Assembly: GCF_003860125.1 (NCBI RefSeq)
Contig: NZ_RQYL01000022.1
Location: 19,206-83,205 of the forward strand
DNA: 64,000 nucleotides
Reading direction: 5' to 3'
DNA from: Fretibacterium sp. OH1220_COT-178
GTDB lineage: Bacteria; Synergistota; Synergistia; Synergistales; Aminobacteriaceae
The position numbers were made by a program, and so were the translations under genes. Under the pieces are notes generated by a model. It saw only the letters and a list, made by a program, of their open reading frames with translations. It searched no databases and was not told the DNA's origin. Positions 24,943-34,504 of this stretch are shown here, in pieces (position 1 is the stretch's first letter; every line of letters starts with the position of its first letter).

Positions 24943-26244
24943 ATGCACATCGTCATCGACCTCGTCATTCTGATCGGCACCATCATCATCGGCATTCCCG
25001 TTCCGTTCTGCTTCATGGCGGCGGCGCTCTACATGGGCGTCATCTACTTCCCCGACTTCTCCTTCCTGGCCACGGTCGGGTTCCGCGGGCTGAACTCCCT
25101 GACGCTGCTGTCCATCCCCTTCTTCATCATGGCGGGCTCCCTGATGAGCTCCGCCGGCATAGCCGAACGGCTCACGAACTTCGCCAACTCCATGCTCGGA
25201 AGGATGCGGGGCGGGATGGGGGCCGCAACCATCGTGGCCTGCGCGATCTTCGGGGCGATCTCCGGCACCTGCTCCTCCGCGGTGGCCTGCATCGGCAGCA
25301 TCATGATCCCGCGGCTCGAGCAGCTGGGCTACCCCAGAAGCTACAGCACCGCCATGGTGAGCTGCGCCTCCGTCCTCGGGCAGCTGATCCCCCCGAGCGT
25401 CCCCATGATCCTCTACGGATGGGTGACCCAGCAGTCCGTGGCGGCGTGCTTCCTGGCCACGGTCGTTCCCGGCCTTCTGCTCATGACCATTTTCTGCGTG
25501 ATCAACTACTTCATGTGCAAGAAAATACCGACGATCCAGGTCGACCCGCCCCTCCCGGCGGCGGAGCGCAACCGGGAGATCCGTCTGGCCTTCAGAAAGG
25601 GGATTTGGAGCCTTCTGATGCCCCTGATCATCCTGGGGGGCATTTACGGCGGCGTCACCACCCCGACCGAGTCGGCCGCGGTCGCCGTGGCCTATTCCAT
25701 CCTGGTGGGCTTCCTGATCCACCGCGAGCTCAAGTTCAAGACGCTCTGGAAGGCCTTCTGCGCCTCCGCGACCACCAGCGGCGTCATCTGCCTCATGCTG
25801 TTCTTCGTGACCATCCTGGGGCGGGTCTACACCATGCAGCAGGTCCCCATGAAGATCTCCGAGTACCTGATCGGCCTGTCGGACAACAAGTACGTCATCC
25901 TCTTCATGGTCAACATCTTTCTGATCATCATCGGGATGCTCATGGACGACCTCAGCGGGACGATGCTCGTGGCGCCGCTGCTCATGCCCCTGATGCTGAA
26001 GATCGGGGTCCATCCCATCCATTTCGCCGCCATCCTGGGGACCAACCTGGGGCTCGGCAACGTCACCCCTCCCACCGCCCCCATCCTCTACCTCGGCGGA
26101 CGGATCGGGAACGTGCCCATCAACGCCTACATCAAGCCCGCCCTGGTCTTCATGATCGTGGGACACCTCCCGGTCATCCTGTTGACCACGTACCTTCCCG
26201 AACTCTCGCTTTGGCTGCCCAGGCTGCTGATGGGCATCCGTTAG
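24943..26244 (+). CDS. TRAP transporter large permease (DctM)
   Basis: 433 aa, about 12 helices. Typical blocks: SIPFFIMAGSLMSSAGIAERL, GAISGTCSSAVACIGSIMIPRLEQLGY, LIPPSVPMILYGWVTQQSV and GGVTTPTESAAVAVAYSILVG, then LGTNLGLGNVTPPTAPILYLGGRIG. This is the ion-coupled membrane subunit. It is adjacent to dctQ with three bases between; 130 bases separate it from the binding-protein gene. Confidence 0.94.
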   Translation: MHIVIDLVILIGTIIIGIPVPFCFMAAALYMGVIYFPDFSFLATVGFRGLNSLTLLSIPFFIMAGSLMSSAGIAERLTNFANSMLGRMRGGMGAATIVACAIFGAISGTCSSAVACIGSIMIPRLEQLGYPRSYSTAMVSCASVLGQLIPPSVPMILYGWVTQQSVAACFLATVVPGLLLMTIFCVINYFMCKKIPTIQVDPPLPAAERNREIRLAFRKGIWSLLMPLIILGGIYGGVTTPTESAAVAVAYSILVGFLIHRELKFKTLWKAFCASATTSGVICLMLFFVTILGRVYTMQQVPMKISEYLIGLSDNKYVILFMVNIFLIIIGMLMDDLSGTMLVAPLLMPLMLKIGVHPIHFAAILGTNLGLGNVTPPTAPILYLGGRIGNVPINAYIKPALVFMIVGHLPVILLTTYLPELSLWLPRLLMGIR

Positions 26245-26374
26245 GGCGAGAAACCGGGCCGAAGGGGGAGATGAATCCGACGGAAACGCTTTTGTCCCCA
26301 TACGCTTCTTTTTGTCGCCGCCCCGCGGGCCTCACCGCACCGTTACGCATTCATCCGGTCAGGAGGGATAACAC

Positions 26375-27400
26375 ATGAAAAACAGTCGCCGTCTTTTCGT
26401 CCTGCTTCTCGCCGCCGCCGTCCTCATGGCATTCTTCTCCGTTCCCGCCGCGGCCGAGCCCGAGTACAAATGGCGCTTGGCCCAGGTCCACCCCGTCGGC
26501 AGCGATTACGACACGCGCGCCAAGGAATTCGCCCGCAAGGTGAGCGAGCGCACCAACGGGCGCATCCACATCGACGTCTTCTCCGGCGGAGTTCTGGGGG
26601 ACTGGACCGAGACCTTCGAAATGCTGATGCGCGGGTCCCTCGAGATGAACATGGCCCAGGCGAACGCCAACTTCGACCCCAAGCTGAACCTGGCCTACTA
26701 CTTCCCCTATCTGGTGAAGGACATCGAGGAGGCCAAGAAGGTCTACGGCAAGGACGGCTGGGCCTACAAGATCGTCCAGGACCTCTGGGCCGCCCACAAC
26801 ATCAAGGCCCTGGCGGTCATTCCGCTGGGCATGGCGGGGGTCTCCCTGAAGAGCAAGCCCGCCAGCTACGCGGATCCGGAGGTCCACAACAACATGAAGG
26901 TCCGCGTCATGCCGATCAAGCCCTGCGAGATGACCTACGAGGCGATGGGCTACATCGCCACCCCGATCCCCTACGCCGAGACCTACAGCGCCATCCAGAC
27001 CGGAATCGCCGACGGACAGATGGGAGGCCCCCCCTTCCAGGCGTGGCAGTTCAAGGACGTGAACAAGGTCTGGATCCAGTACAACGACTTCTTCGAGCCC
27101 TGGTGGATCGCCATCAACCTGGACCTGTGGAACAAGCTGTCCGAGGCGGACCAGGAGATCCTTCAGACGGCGGCCCTCGAGGAGTCGGCCATCCAGTGGG
27201 AGCGCGCGGCGGCCGAGGACGAGAAGTACCGCCAGAAGCTGAAGGACGAGTACGGTTGGGAGATCGTCATCCTCTCCCCCGAGGAACTGGACAGGATCGC
27301 CTCCCACGTGCGCAAGGCCGTGTGGCCCAAGCTGGAGCCGCTGCTCGGCAAGGAATTGATGGACAGAATCTACCAGGAGTCCGGCATCCCCAGACCCTAG
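26375..27400 (+). CDS. TRAP substrate-binding protein (DctP)
   Basis: 341 aa with a Sec signal peptide (cleavage near residues 27-28, VPAAA-EP). It is a periplasmic binding protein: KWRLAQVHPVGSDYDTRAKEFARKVSERT, then GRIHIDVFSGGVLGDWTETFEMLMRGSLEM. The substrate-gripping Arg is in NMKVRVMP. Ligand not deducible, though DctP proteins usually bind a carboxylate. AGGAGGG precedes the start. It is followed by a strong terminator, so it closes the operon. Confidence 0.94.
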   Translation: MKNSRRLFVLLLAAAVLMAFFSVPAAAEPEYKWRLAQVHPVGSDYDTRAKEFARKVSERTNGRIHIDVFSGGVLGDWTETFEMLMRGSLEMNMAQANANFDPKLNLAYYFPYLVKDIEEAKKVYGKDGWAYKIVQDLWAAHNIKALAVIPLGMAGVSLKSKPASYADPEVHNNMKVRVMPIKPCEMTYEAMGYIATPIPYAETYSAIQTGIADGQMGGPPFQAWQFKDVNKVWIQYNDFFEPWWIAINLDLWNKLSEADQEILQTAALEESAIQWERAAAEDEKYRQKLKDEYGWEIVILSPEELDRIASHVRKAVWPKLEPLLGKELMDRIYQESGIPRP

Positions 27401-27435
27401 ACACCCCACACCCGGAAGAGCCGAGAGGAGATTCG

Positions 27436-27463
27436 AAAAGGCGGGGGGCGTCCCCGCCTTTTT
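27436..27463 (+). terminator. Rho-independent terminator of TRAP operon 1
   Basis: An eleven-bp perfect stem (AAAAGGCGGGG at 27436-27446 with CCCCGCCTTTT at 27452-27462) with a five-base loop ends in a T run. Confidence 0.88.
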
Positions 27464-27511
27464 GAAACTCGGCCGTGCCGGCGGAGCCGACCGAAAGGAG
27501 AACGGATTCGG

Positions 27512-28864
27512 ATGCAGGAAAACAAGCGAAGCATGAAGTTGATCGAGGAGGAAAAGGCCCTTTCCTCCCCCGGAGCGAAGATCCCCTACTACCCCCTGGC
27601 GATCGCCAGGGGCAAGGGCGCGGTCGTGGAGGACCTCGACGGGCGGAGCTACATCGACCTTCTGGCCAGCGCCGGGGCGGTCAACACCGGGCACTGCCAT
27701 CCCAAGGTCGTCCAGGCCATCAGGGATCAGGCGGAGAAGCTGATCCTCTACACGCCCGTCTACATGTACCAGGAGCCCGTGGTCCGGCTCTCCAGGGAGC
27801 TCGTGTCCATCGCCCCCGGGCCCCATCCCAAGCGGGTGTTCTACGGCCTCTGCGGTTCGGACGCCAACGACGGCGCCATCAAGATGGCCCGCGTCGCCAC
27901 GGGGCGTCCCAAGATCGTCTCCTTCATCCGTTCCTACCACGGGAGCACGTTCGGCGCCATCTCCCTGTCGGCGATCAGCTTGCCGATGACCCGGTCGATC
28001 GGTCCCCTGCTGCCCGAGATCTTTCACGTGCCCTATCCCGACCCCTACCGTCCCCCCGTGGCCGGGATGACGCCGGACCAGGTCTCCGACTACTGCATGG
28101 AGCAGATCCGCATCGCGTTCGAGAGCTCCATCCCGGCCGACGAGGTGGCCGCGTTCATCATCGAGCCCATACAGGGCGACGCCGGCCTGATCGTCCCCCC
28201 CGTCAAGTTCATGGAGGACCTGCGCGCGCTCTGCGACAGGCACGGGATCCTCTTCATCTCGGAGGAGGTGCAGCAGGGGTTCGGGCGCACCGGAAAGTGG
28301 TTCGGCATCGAGAACTTCGGCGTGGTCCCCGACGCGGTGGTCCTGGGCAAGGCCATCGCCTCGGGACTTCCCCTGAGCGCGGTCGTCGCGCGGGCCGAGC
28401 TCATGGAGGGGATGGAGGCCCCCGTGCACCTCTTCACCGCGGCCGGGAATCCCGTCTGCTGCGAGGCCGGCCGGGCCACCATCGAGGTGATCCGCGAGGA
28501 GGGGCTGCTGGAGCACGCCTCCGAGCTCGGAGAACACGTCCTCGGGCGTTTCCGGGAGATGCAGAAGCGCTACGCCTTCATCGGGGACGTGAGGGGCATC
28601 GGCCTCTCCATAGGCGTGGATTTGGTGACGGACCGGGACACGAAGGAACGCCACCGCGTCGCCGCCTCGAAGATCTGCTACCGGGCCTGGGAAAAGGGGC
28701 TGCTGCTGTCGTTCTTCAGCGGGTCCGTGCTTCGCATCCAGCCGCCGCTGGTCATCACCCGCCAGGAGATGGACCGGGCCTTGGATATAATAGAGGAAAG
28801 CATGGAGGAATTCGAACGAGGCCGGATACCCGACTCCGTCCTCGAGTGCGTGAAGGGCTGGTGA
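27512..28864 (+). CDS. class III PLP aminotransferase
   Basis: 450 aa, fold type I, class III (4-aminobutyrate/ornithine aminotransferase group). Cofactor-site blocks: YGLCGSDANDGAIKMAR (phosphate-binding region), RSYHGSTFGA, IIEPIQGDAG and the Schiff-base Lys in VVLGKAIASGLPLSAV. The motif that normally reads DEVQ.GFGRTG is SEEVQQGFGRTGK here, so the Asp that usually pairs with the pyridine nitrogen seems replaced by Glu. It moves an amino group between an amine or amino acid and a keto acid, or could be a racemase-like variant. It sits between TRAP operon 1 and pepF; 49 bases separate it from pepF. Confidence 0.88.
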   Translation: MQENKRSMKLIEEEKALSSPGAKIPYYPLAIARGKGAVVEDLDGRSYIDLLASAGAVNTGHCHPKVVQAIRDQAEKLILYTPVYMYQEPVVRLSRELVSIAPGPHPKRVFYGLCGSDANDGAIKMARVATGRPKIVSFIRSYHGSTFGAISLSAISLPMTRSIGPLLPEIFHVPYPDPYRPPVAGMTPDQVSDYCMEQIRIAFESSIPADEVAAFIIEPIQGDAGLIVPPVKFMEDLRALCDRHGILFISEEVQQGFGRTGKWFGIENFGVVPDAVVLGKAIASGLPLSAVVARAELMEGMEAPVHLFTAAGNPVCCEAGRATIEVIREEGLLEHASELGEHVLGRFREMQKRYAFIGDVRGIGLSIGVDLVTDRDTKERHRVAASKICYRAWEKGLLLSFFSGSVLRIQPPLVITRQEMDRALDIIEESMEEFERGRIPDSVLECVKGW

Positions 28865-28913
28865 CCTTCCACAACGGAACTCCGTGCCTCACTTTAGTCC
28901 GGTCGAGGTGCAG

Positions 28914-30764
28914 ATGATGATCCACAAGAAGCCCCTGCTCTATGCAAATGCCCCGGCGGGCCCCGCCGGGGCCGTCCCTGAGCGCTCGGAGGTCCCCGAG
29001 CGCGACCGATGGAACCTGGAGGCCATCTATCCCTCCCCCGAGGCCTGGGAGGCGGCCTTCGCCGACCTGTCCCCGCGGATCGACGCCCTGGCGGAGCACG
29101 CGGGGAGCCTGGGGGAGGGGCCGGCCGCGCTCCTGTCCTACCTGAGGGCCGAGGAGGCCGTGTCGCTGGAGCTCGGCAAGCTCTACGTCTACGCCAACAT
29201 GAAGAGCCACGAGGACCTGCGCGTCGCGCGCCACATGGAGATGGCCGGCCGGGCCGAGACCCTGGCGACCCGCCACGGCGCCGCCTGCGCCTTCTTCCGG
29301 CCCGAGGTCCTCTCGATCCCCGAGGCCGAACTCAGGCGCTGGATCGCCGAGGACGAGGACCTTCGGCTCTACGACTTTCTGCTCTCCGAGATCCTCCGGG
29401 AGAAGGAGCACGTGCTCTCCGCCTCCGAGGAGGAGCTCCTGGCCCGCACGCGCGAGCTCTCCGCCGTCCCGGAGAACGCCTTCACCCTGCTGACGGACGC
29501 GGACCTGAAGTTCCCCGACGTCCGCGACGAGAAGGGGGACACGGTCGAGCTGACCGAGGAGCGCTACTACCGTCTGAGCCGTTCCCCGGACCGCTCGGTG
29601 CGCCGCGCCGCCTTCCTGGGCATCCACGAGACCTACGCCTCGTTCCGCAACGCCATCGGCACGCTCTACTCGGGCTCCGTGAAGGGCGACCTGTTCTACG
29701 CCCGCGCCCGGCGCCACGAGGACAGCCTGGCCATGGCGCTCTTCGGCGACAACGTCCCGACGCGCGTCTACGACAACGTGGTGGGCACCGCGGACCGGTT
29801 CGCGCCCCTCATGCACCGCTGCGTCGGCCTGCGCCGGCGCGCCCTGGGGCTCGACGAGCTCCACTACTACGACCTGAACGTCCCGCTGTCGGAGGAGCCC
29901 CTCGCCGACATCCCCTACGAGGAGGCCTGCGACCTGGCGGTCCGGGCCCTGGAGCCCCTGGGGCCGGACTACGTCGCCGCCCTGAAGCGGGGCTTCTCGG
30001 AGCGATGGATCGACGTCCGAGAGAACCAGGGCAAGCGCAAGGGCGCCTACTCCTGGGGGTCCTACGGGACGAACCCCTACGTGCTGCTGAACTACAACGG
30101 GACCCTGCGCGACGTCTTCACCCTGGTCCACGAGATGGGGCACTCCCTGCACTCGTGGTACTCCCACGCGGCCCAGCCCCAGGTCTACGCCGACTACACG
30201 ATCCTGCTGGCGGAGGTGGCCTCCACCACCAACGAGGCGCTGCTGCTGGGGCACCTGCTGAAGCGGAGCGGGACGGAGTCGGAGAAGAAATGGCTTCTGA
30301 ACTACTTCTACGACATGGTCCGGACGACGTTCTTCCGTCAGGCCATGTTCGCGGACTTCGAGCGGCGCACCCACGCCCGGGTCGAGGAGGGCGGCGCCCT
30401 GACGCCGGAGTGGATGAACGAACTCTGGGGGGACCTCAACGCCCGGTACTACGGCCCGGAGCTGACCATCGACCCCGCCCTGCACGCGGAGTGGGCCCGG
30501 ATCCCGCACTTCTACTCGGCCTTCTACGTCTACAAGTACGTGACGGGCTTCACGGCCGCGGGCGCCTTTGCGGACTCCATCCTGAAGGGCGAGGACGGGG
30601 CCCGGGAGCGCTACCTGACGTTCCTGAAAAGCGGCGGCAGCGACCACTCCCTGAACATCCTGAGGCGTGCCGGCGTGGACCTGACGGAGGCGGAGCCCTT
30701 CGAGCGCACCATGAGCCTCTTCGAAAGGAGGCTCGACGAGGGAGAGGAGCTGTGGAAATCATGA
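28914..30764 (+). CDS. pepF: oligoendopeptidase F (M3 metallopeptidase)
   Basis: 616 aa from the ATG at 28914 or the adjacent one at 28917 (GAGGTG upstream; a frame from 28884 lacks a good site). The zinc motif HEMGH is at 406-410 in LVHEMGHSLHSWYS, with the downstream ligand Glu in LAEVASTTNEALL. The YSWGSYGTNPYVLLNYNGTLRDV and YVYKYVTGFTAAGAF blocks are typical of PepF. It is a cytoplasmic enzyme that cuts imported oligopeptides. Its stop overlaps the start of the ABC ATPase gene (ATGA), an unusual coupling with a sugar-type importer. Confidence 0.95.
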   Translation: MMIHKKPLLYANAPAGPAGAVPERSEVPERDRWNLEAIYPSPEAWEAAFADLSPRIDALAEHAGSLGEGPAALLSYLRAEEAVSLELGKLYVYANMKSHEDLRVARHMEMAGRAETLATRHGAACAFFRPEVLSIPEAELRRWIAEDEDLRLYDFLLSEILREKEHVLSASEEELLARTRELSAVPENAFTLLTDADLKFPDVRDEKGDTVELTEERYYRLSRSPDRSVRRAAFLGIHETYASFRNAIGTLYSGSVKGDLFYARARRHEDSLAMALFGDNVPTRVYDNVVGTADRFAPLMHRCVGLRRRALGLDELHYYDLNVPLSEEPLADIPYEEACDLAVRALEPLGPDYVAALKRGFSERWIDVRENQGKRKGAYSWGSYGTNPYVLLNYNGTLRDVFTLVHEMGHSLHSWYSHAAQPQVYADYTILLAEVASTTNEALLLGHLLKRSGTESEKKWLLNYFYDMVRTTFFRQAMFADFERRTHARVEEGGALTPEWMNELWGDLNARYYGPELTIDPALHAEWARIPHFYSAFYVYKYVTGFTAAGAFADSILKGEDGARERYLTFLKSGGSDHSLNILRRAGVDLTEAEPFERTMSLFERRLDEGEELWKS

Positions 30765-32254
30765 CGGAACCGATCGTCCGGCTGGAGCATATCTCCAAGA
30801 GCTTCGCGGGCGTGCCGGCGCTCGCCGACGTCTCGTTCGAGCTGCGCGGGGGGGAGGTCCATGCCCTCCTGGGCGAGAACGGCGCGGGCAAGTCCACGCT
30901 CATGAAGATCCTGAGCGGCGTCTACCTGCGCGACGAGGGGCGCATGACCGTGCTGGGCAGGGAGGTCGGGGACCTGACCCCCAAGGGGGCCAAGGAGCTG
31001 GGGATCGCCATCATCCACCAGGAGCTGAACCTGTGCACGCACCTGACGGTGGCGGAGAACATCTTTCTGGGCCGCGAGGTCGTCCGGGGCGGCCGGCTCG
31101 CCGACCGGGAGATGAACGACCGGGCCGCGGAGATCCTGGAACGGCTCAACATCGCCATCCCGCCCACGACCCCTGTGGGGGACCTCCCCGTCTCCAAGCA
31201 GCAGATGGTGGAGATCGCCCGGGCGCTGTCCGAGGACGCGCGCATCCTGATCATGGACGAGCCCACCTCCGCGCTCACCTCGCGTGAGATCGACGACCTG
31301 TTCGCCATCATCCGCACCCTGCGCGCATCCGGGCGGGGCATCGTCTACATCTCCCACCGCCTGGAGGAGCTCAGGCACATCGTGGACCGCGTCACGGTGC
31401 TGCGCGACGGCCGTTGGATCACGACCCTCGATTTCGCGGACACCTCCTTGCCGGAGCTCATCGCCCACATGGTGGGGCGCGAGATCACGGAGCAGTTCCC
31501 GCGCGTGCGCTGCCCGAAGGGCAAAAAGATCCTGGAGGTCCGCGGGCTCTCCGCGGGCCGGGCGGTGCGCGACGTCGGCTTCGAGCTCCACGAGGGCGAG
31601 ATCGTCGGCGTGGCCGGCCTGATGGGCGCGGGCCGAACCGAGATGACCCGCGCGATCTTCGGCGCCGACCCGCGCGACGGCGGGGAGATCCTGCTGGACG
31701 GGGAGCCCGTGAAGATCGAGAAGCCCCTCGACGCCATCGAGGCGGGCATCGTCCTGGCCCCGGAGGACAGGAAGAAGGACGGGCTGTGCACCCGCCTGAG
31801 CGTCCGGGAGAACATCGCCCTGCCCAACCTGGACGCCATGGCCGGAGGCTCGGGCGTCGTCGATCGAGGCAAGGAGCGCCGCACGACGGACGACACGGTG
31901 CGGTCCCTGCGCGTCCGGCTCGCGAGCCCGGAGCAGGCCGCGGAGAGCCTGTCGGGCGGAAACCAGCAGAAGGTCGTGATCGGCAAGTGGCTGGCGCGCA
32001 ACTCCCGCGTGGTGCTGTTCGACGAGCCGACCCGGGGCATCGACGTGGCGGCCAAGACGGAGATCTACAACCTGATGAACGACCTGAAGCAGCGGGGGAT
32101 CGGGGTGCTGTTCGTCTCCTCCGAGATGCCGGAGGTCCTGGGGGTGTCCGACCGCGTCCTGGTGATGTGCGGCGGACGCATCACCGGCGACTTCCCGGTG
32201 GAGGAGGCGACGCAGGAGCGGATACTGGAGTGCGCCACCCGCTTCACGGCCTGA
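30761..32254 (+). CDS. sugar-type ABC importer ATPase (RbsA/MglA family)
   Basis: 497 aa with two fused nucleotide-binding domains. Domain 1: Walker A GENGAGKST, a VSKQQ version of the signature, Walker B ILIMDEPTSAL. Domain 2: degenerate Walker A (GLMGAGRTE), LSGGNQQK, VVLFDEPTRGID. The degenerate second site is normal for this family. It powers import of a monosaccharide, nucleoside or related ligand with the permease and binding protein that follow. The ATG at 30761 overlaps the pepF stop. Confidence 0.94.
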   Translation: MTEPIVRLEHISKSFAGVPALADVSFELRGGEVHALLGENGAGKSTLMKILSGVYLRDEGRMTVLGREVGDLTPKGAKELGIAIIHQELNLCTHLTVAENIFLGREVVRGGRLADREMNDRAAEILERLNIAIPPTTPVGDLPVSKQQMVEIARALSEDARILIMDEPTSALTSREIDDLFAIIRTLRASGRGIVYISHRLEELRHIVDRVTVLRDGRWITTLDFADTSLPELIAHMVGREITEQFPRVRCPKGKKILEVRGLSAGRAVRDVGFELHEGEIVGVAGLMGAGRTEMTRAIFGADPRDGGEILLDGEPVKIEKPLDAIEAGIVLAPEDRKKDGLCTRLSVRENIALPNLDAMAGGSGVVDRGKERRTTDDTVRSLRVRLASPEQAAESLSGGNQQKVVIGKWLARNSRVVLFDEPTRGIDVAAKTEIYNLMNDLKQRGIGVLFVSSEMPEVLGVSDRVLVMCGGRITGDFPVEEATQERILECATRFTA

Positions 32255-32275
32255 ATTTCAAATGGGGGATGAACG

Positions 32276-33298
32276 ATGCCGGAAAACGAGCTGTACCAGC
32301 GTAAGTCCTTTTTGTTGCAGGCCCTGACGGGCCGGGGCATGGGCCAGGTCTGGACGGCCCTGCTGGGCCTGATCCTGCTCTGCGTGGTGTTCAGCGGGCT
32401 CAACCCGGTCTTCCTCTCCAGCCGGAACGTCAGCAACCTGCTGCGCCAGATCGCGCCGATCCTGCTGATCGGCATCGGGCAGTCCTACGTGCTCATCACG
32501 GGCAACATCGACCTCTCGATCGGCTCCGTGGTCGGGATGAGCTGCATGATCTCCGCCACCCTCATGACCAAGGGGATGAACCCCTGGGCCGCGGTGGCGG
32601 TCACCCTCGTTGCCTGTCTGGCCGTCGGGGTCGCCAACGGCTGGCTGGTGGCGAAGTTCAGGCTTCCGCCCTTCATCGCCACTCTGGGGACCATGACCGT
32701 GGCGCGCGGCATCGCGCAGATCGTCAACAACAACTACAACACCGACTCCATCGGCAAGGGCGCCCAGATGTTCCGGGACCTCTTCTACTACGGGCGCACC
32801 GGCGGCGTCTACAACACCATCTGGATCGCCGCGGCGCTCTGGCTCGTCTTCAACTTCCTGCTGCGCCGGACGCGGACCGGCCGCCACATCTACGCCGTGG
32901 GCAGCAACGTCGAGGCGGCGCGCCTTTCGGGCGTGGACGTCGTCTCCACGACCACCAAGGCCTACCTGGTCAGCGCGTTCTGCTCCTGCGTCGTGGGGCT
33001 GATCGTCTGCGCCACGAGCGGGATGGGGACCATGGACGCGGGGACGATGTACGAGCTCTACGCCGTCGCGGCCTCCGTCATCGGCGGCGTCAGCACGCTG
33101 GGCGGACAGGGGCTGCTGCTGGGCACCGTGGTCGGCGCCTCCATCTGGGGCGTGCTCCAGAACGGGCTCCAGTTCGCGGGGGCTCCCGTGGCCATCCGCA
33201 ACATCGCCATCGGGGCGATCGTCGTCGTCTCCGTGCTGCTGGACGTCCTGGTCCGCAGCCGCGGCAAGAGGCGGCGGAGCGGAAAGCAGAAGGAATGA
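32276..33298 (+). CDS. sugar-type ABC importer permease (RbsC family)
   Basis: 340 aa, eight to ten helices. BPD_transp_2 hallmarks: ITGNIDLSIGSVVGM, LPPFIATLGTMTVARGIA, and the cytoplasmic coupling loop RTRTGRHIYAVGSNVEAARLSGVDV. The C-terminus is very basic (RSRGKRRRSGKQKE). It starts 21 bases after the ATPase gene. A single permease gene implies a homodimer. Confidence 0.94.
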   Translation: MPENELYQRKSFLLQALTGRGMGQVWTALLGLILLCVVFSGLNPVFLSSRNVSNLLRQIAPILLIGIGQSYVLITGNIDLSIGSVVGMSCMISATLMTKGMNPWAAVAVTLVACLAVGVANGWLVAKFRLPPFIATLGTMTVARGIAQIVNNNYNTDSIGKGAQMFRDLFYYGRTGGVYNTIWIAAALWLVFNFLLRRTRTGRHIYAVGSNVEAARLSGVDVVSTTTKAYLVSAFCSCVVGLIVCATSGMGTMDAGTMYELYAVAASVIGGVSTLGGQGLLLGTVVGASIWGVLQNGLQFAGAPVAIRNIAIGAIVVVSVLLDVLVRSRGKRRRSGKQKE

Positions 33299-33505
33299 CA
33301 GAGTCCCGCCTCCGCATTTCGACGCTTTACCCCCCCTCCCTTCCGGCTATGATGGGGTGCAGTTTCGGCCCTCTCCTCCGGGAGCGGCGCCAAAACGCGG
33401 GGCGTTCGTTTTTTGCGGAATTCCTGCGGTGCCCTCGAGGCCGAAGGGGCGCCGTGCGCATCCACGGGATCGGCCGATTCTAAAATTTTCGAGGAGGCGT
33501 TGTAC

Positions 33506-34417
33506 ATGAGGAAAGTTACGGGTTTGCTGCTCTGCTTCACGCTGCTTTTCGGTCTCGCGGCCGCTCCGGCCCTGGCCGCGGACAAGCGCAAGGTGACCCT
33601 GATCACCATGGACCAGATGGACCAGCACTGGGTCAACGTCGACGCCGGATGCAAGAAGGCGGTCGAGGAGCTGGGGACGATCGACTACACCTGGATGGCC
33701 CCGGACGTGAAGGACGACGCCAAGCAGATCGAGTGCGTCAACAACGCCGTGGCCGGGGGCGCCGAGGTGCTGCTGGTCGCCGCGAACGGCCCCACCGCCA
33801 TCAGCTCCGCGCTCGAGGCCGCGGCCAAGGAGGGCGTCAAGATCCTCTACGTGGACTCCCCCGCCGACTTCCCCGGGCTCCAGACGCTGGCGACCGATAA
33901 CGAGGCGGCCGGCAAGACGGCCGGGACCCAGCTTCTCGAGGCCCTGAAGGCCGCCGGCAAGGCCGAGGGCAGCATCGGGATCATCAACGTCAACGCGGCC
34001 ACCGCGTCGACCGTGGCCCGCGAAAAGGGCTTCCGCGCCGCGTTCGAGGGATCGGCCTTCAAGTTGCTGGAGCCCCAGTACTGCGACGGCGACGCGGCAC
34101 GCGCCAAGGACATGGCCGCCAACTTCATCACCCAGGGCTGCGTGGGGCTGTTCGGGGCCAACGAGGGTTCCACCGTCGGCGTCGGCAACGCGATCCAAGA
34201 GGCCGGCGGGGCGGTCATCGGCGTGGGCTTCGACAAGTCGGACATGATCCTCGGCCTGATCAAGGACGGGCACCTGCTCTGCACCATGGCCCAGAACCCC
34301 GTCGTCATGGGATACGAGGGCATGAAGTCCGCGGCCAGGGCACTGGCCGGCGAGGAGCTGTCGCCCAAGATGGTCGACACGGGCGTCTCCGTCCTGACCA
34401 AGGACAAGCTGTTCTAA
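33506..34417 (+). CDS. periplasmic sugar-type substrate-binding protein
   Basis: 303 aa from the ATG at 33506 (GAGGAGG upstream). Signal peptide residues 1 to about 24 (ending PALAA-DK). Type I periplasmic binding fold: KVTLITMDQMDQHWVNVDAGCKKAVEE, GGAEVLLVAANGPTAISSALEAA, GVGFDKSDMILGLIKDGHL. Family members bind ribose, galactose, autoinducer-2 or similar ligands; the exact ligand is not deducible. Last gene of the pepF-ABC unit. Confidence 0.93.
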   Translation: MRKVTGLLLCFTLLFGLAAAPALAADKRKVTLITMDQMDQHWVNVDAGCKKAVEELGTIDYTWMAPDVKDDAKQIECVNNAVAGGAEVLLVAANGPTAISSALEAAAKEGVKILYVDSPADFPGLQTLATDNEAAGKTAGTQLLEALKAAGKAEGSIGIINVNAATASTVAREKGFRAAFEGSAFKLLEPQYCDGDAARAKDMAANFITQGCVGLFGANEGSTVGVGNAIQEAGGAVIGVGFDKSDMILGLIKDGHLLCTMAQNPVVMGYEGMKSAARALAGEELSPKMVDTGVSVLTKDKLF

Positions 34418-34444
34418 CCCGCAAATATTCTTTGCGCAGCAACC

Positions 34445-34483
34445 AAGGAGCCGGCTCCCGCAGATTCGGGAGCCGGCTCCTTC
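34445..34483. terminator. bidirectional terminator between ABC operon and TRAP operon 2
   Basis: A 14-bp perfect stem (34447-34460 with 34467-34480), extended by AA/TT pairs, has a CAGATT loop. It lies between two convergent units and can serve both. Confidence 0.88.
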
Positions 34484-34504
34484 ATGCGTGAAAAGCCGTT
34501 CCGG

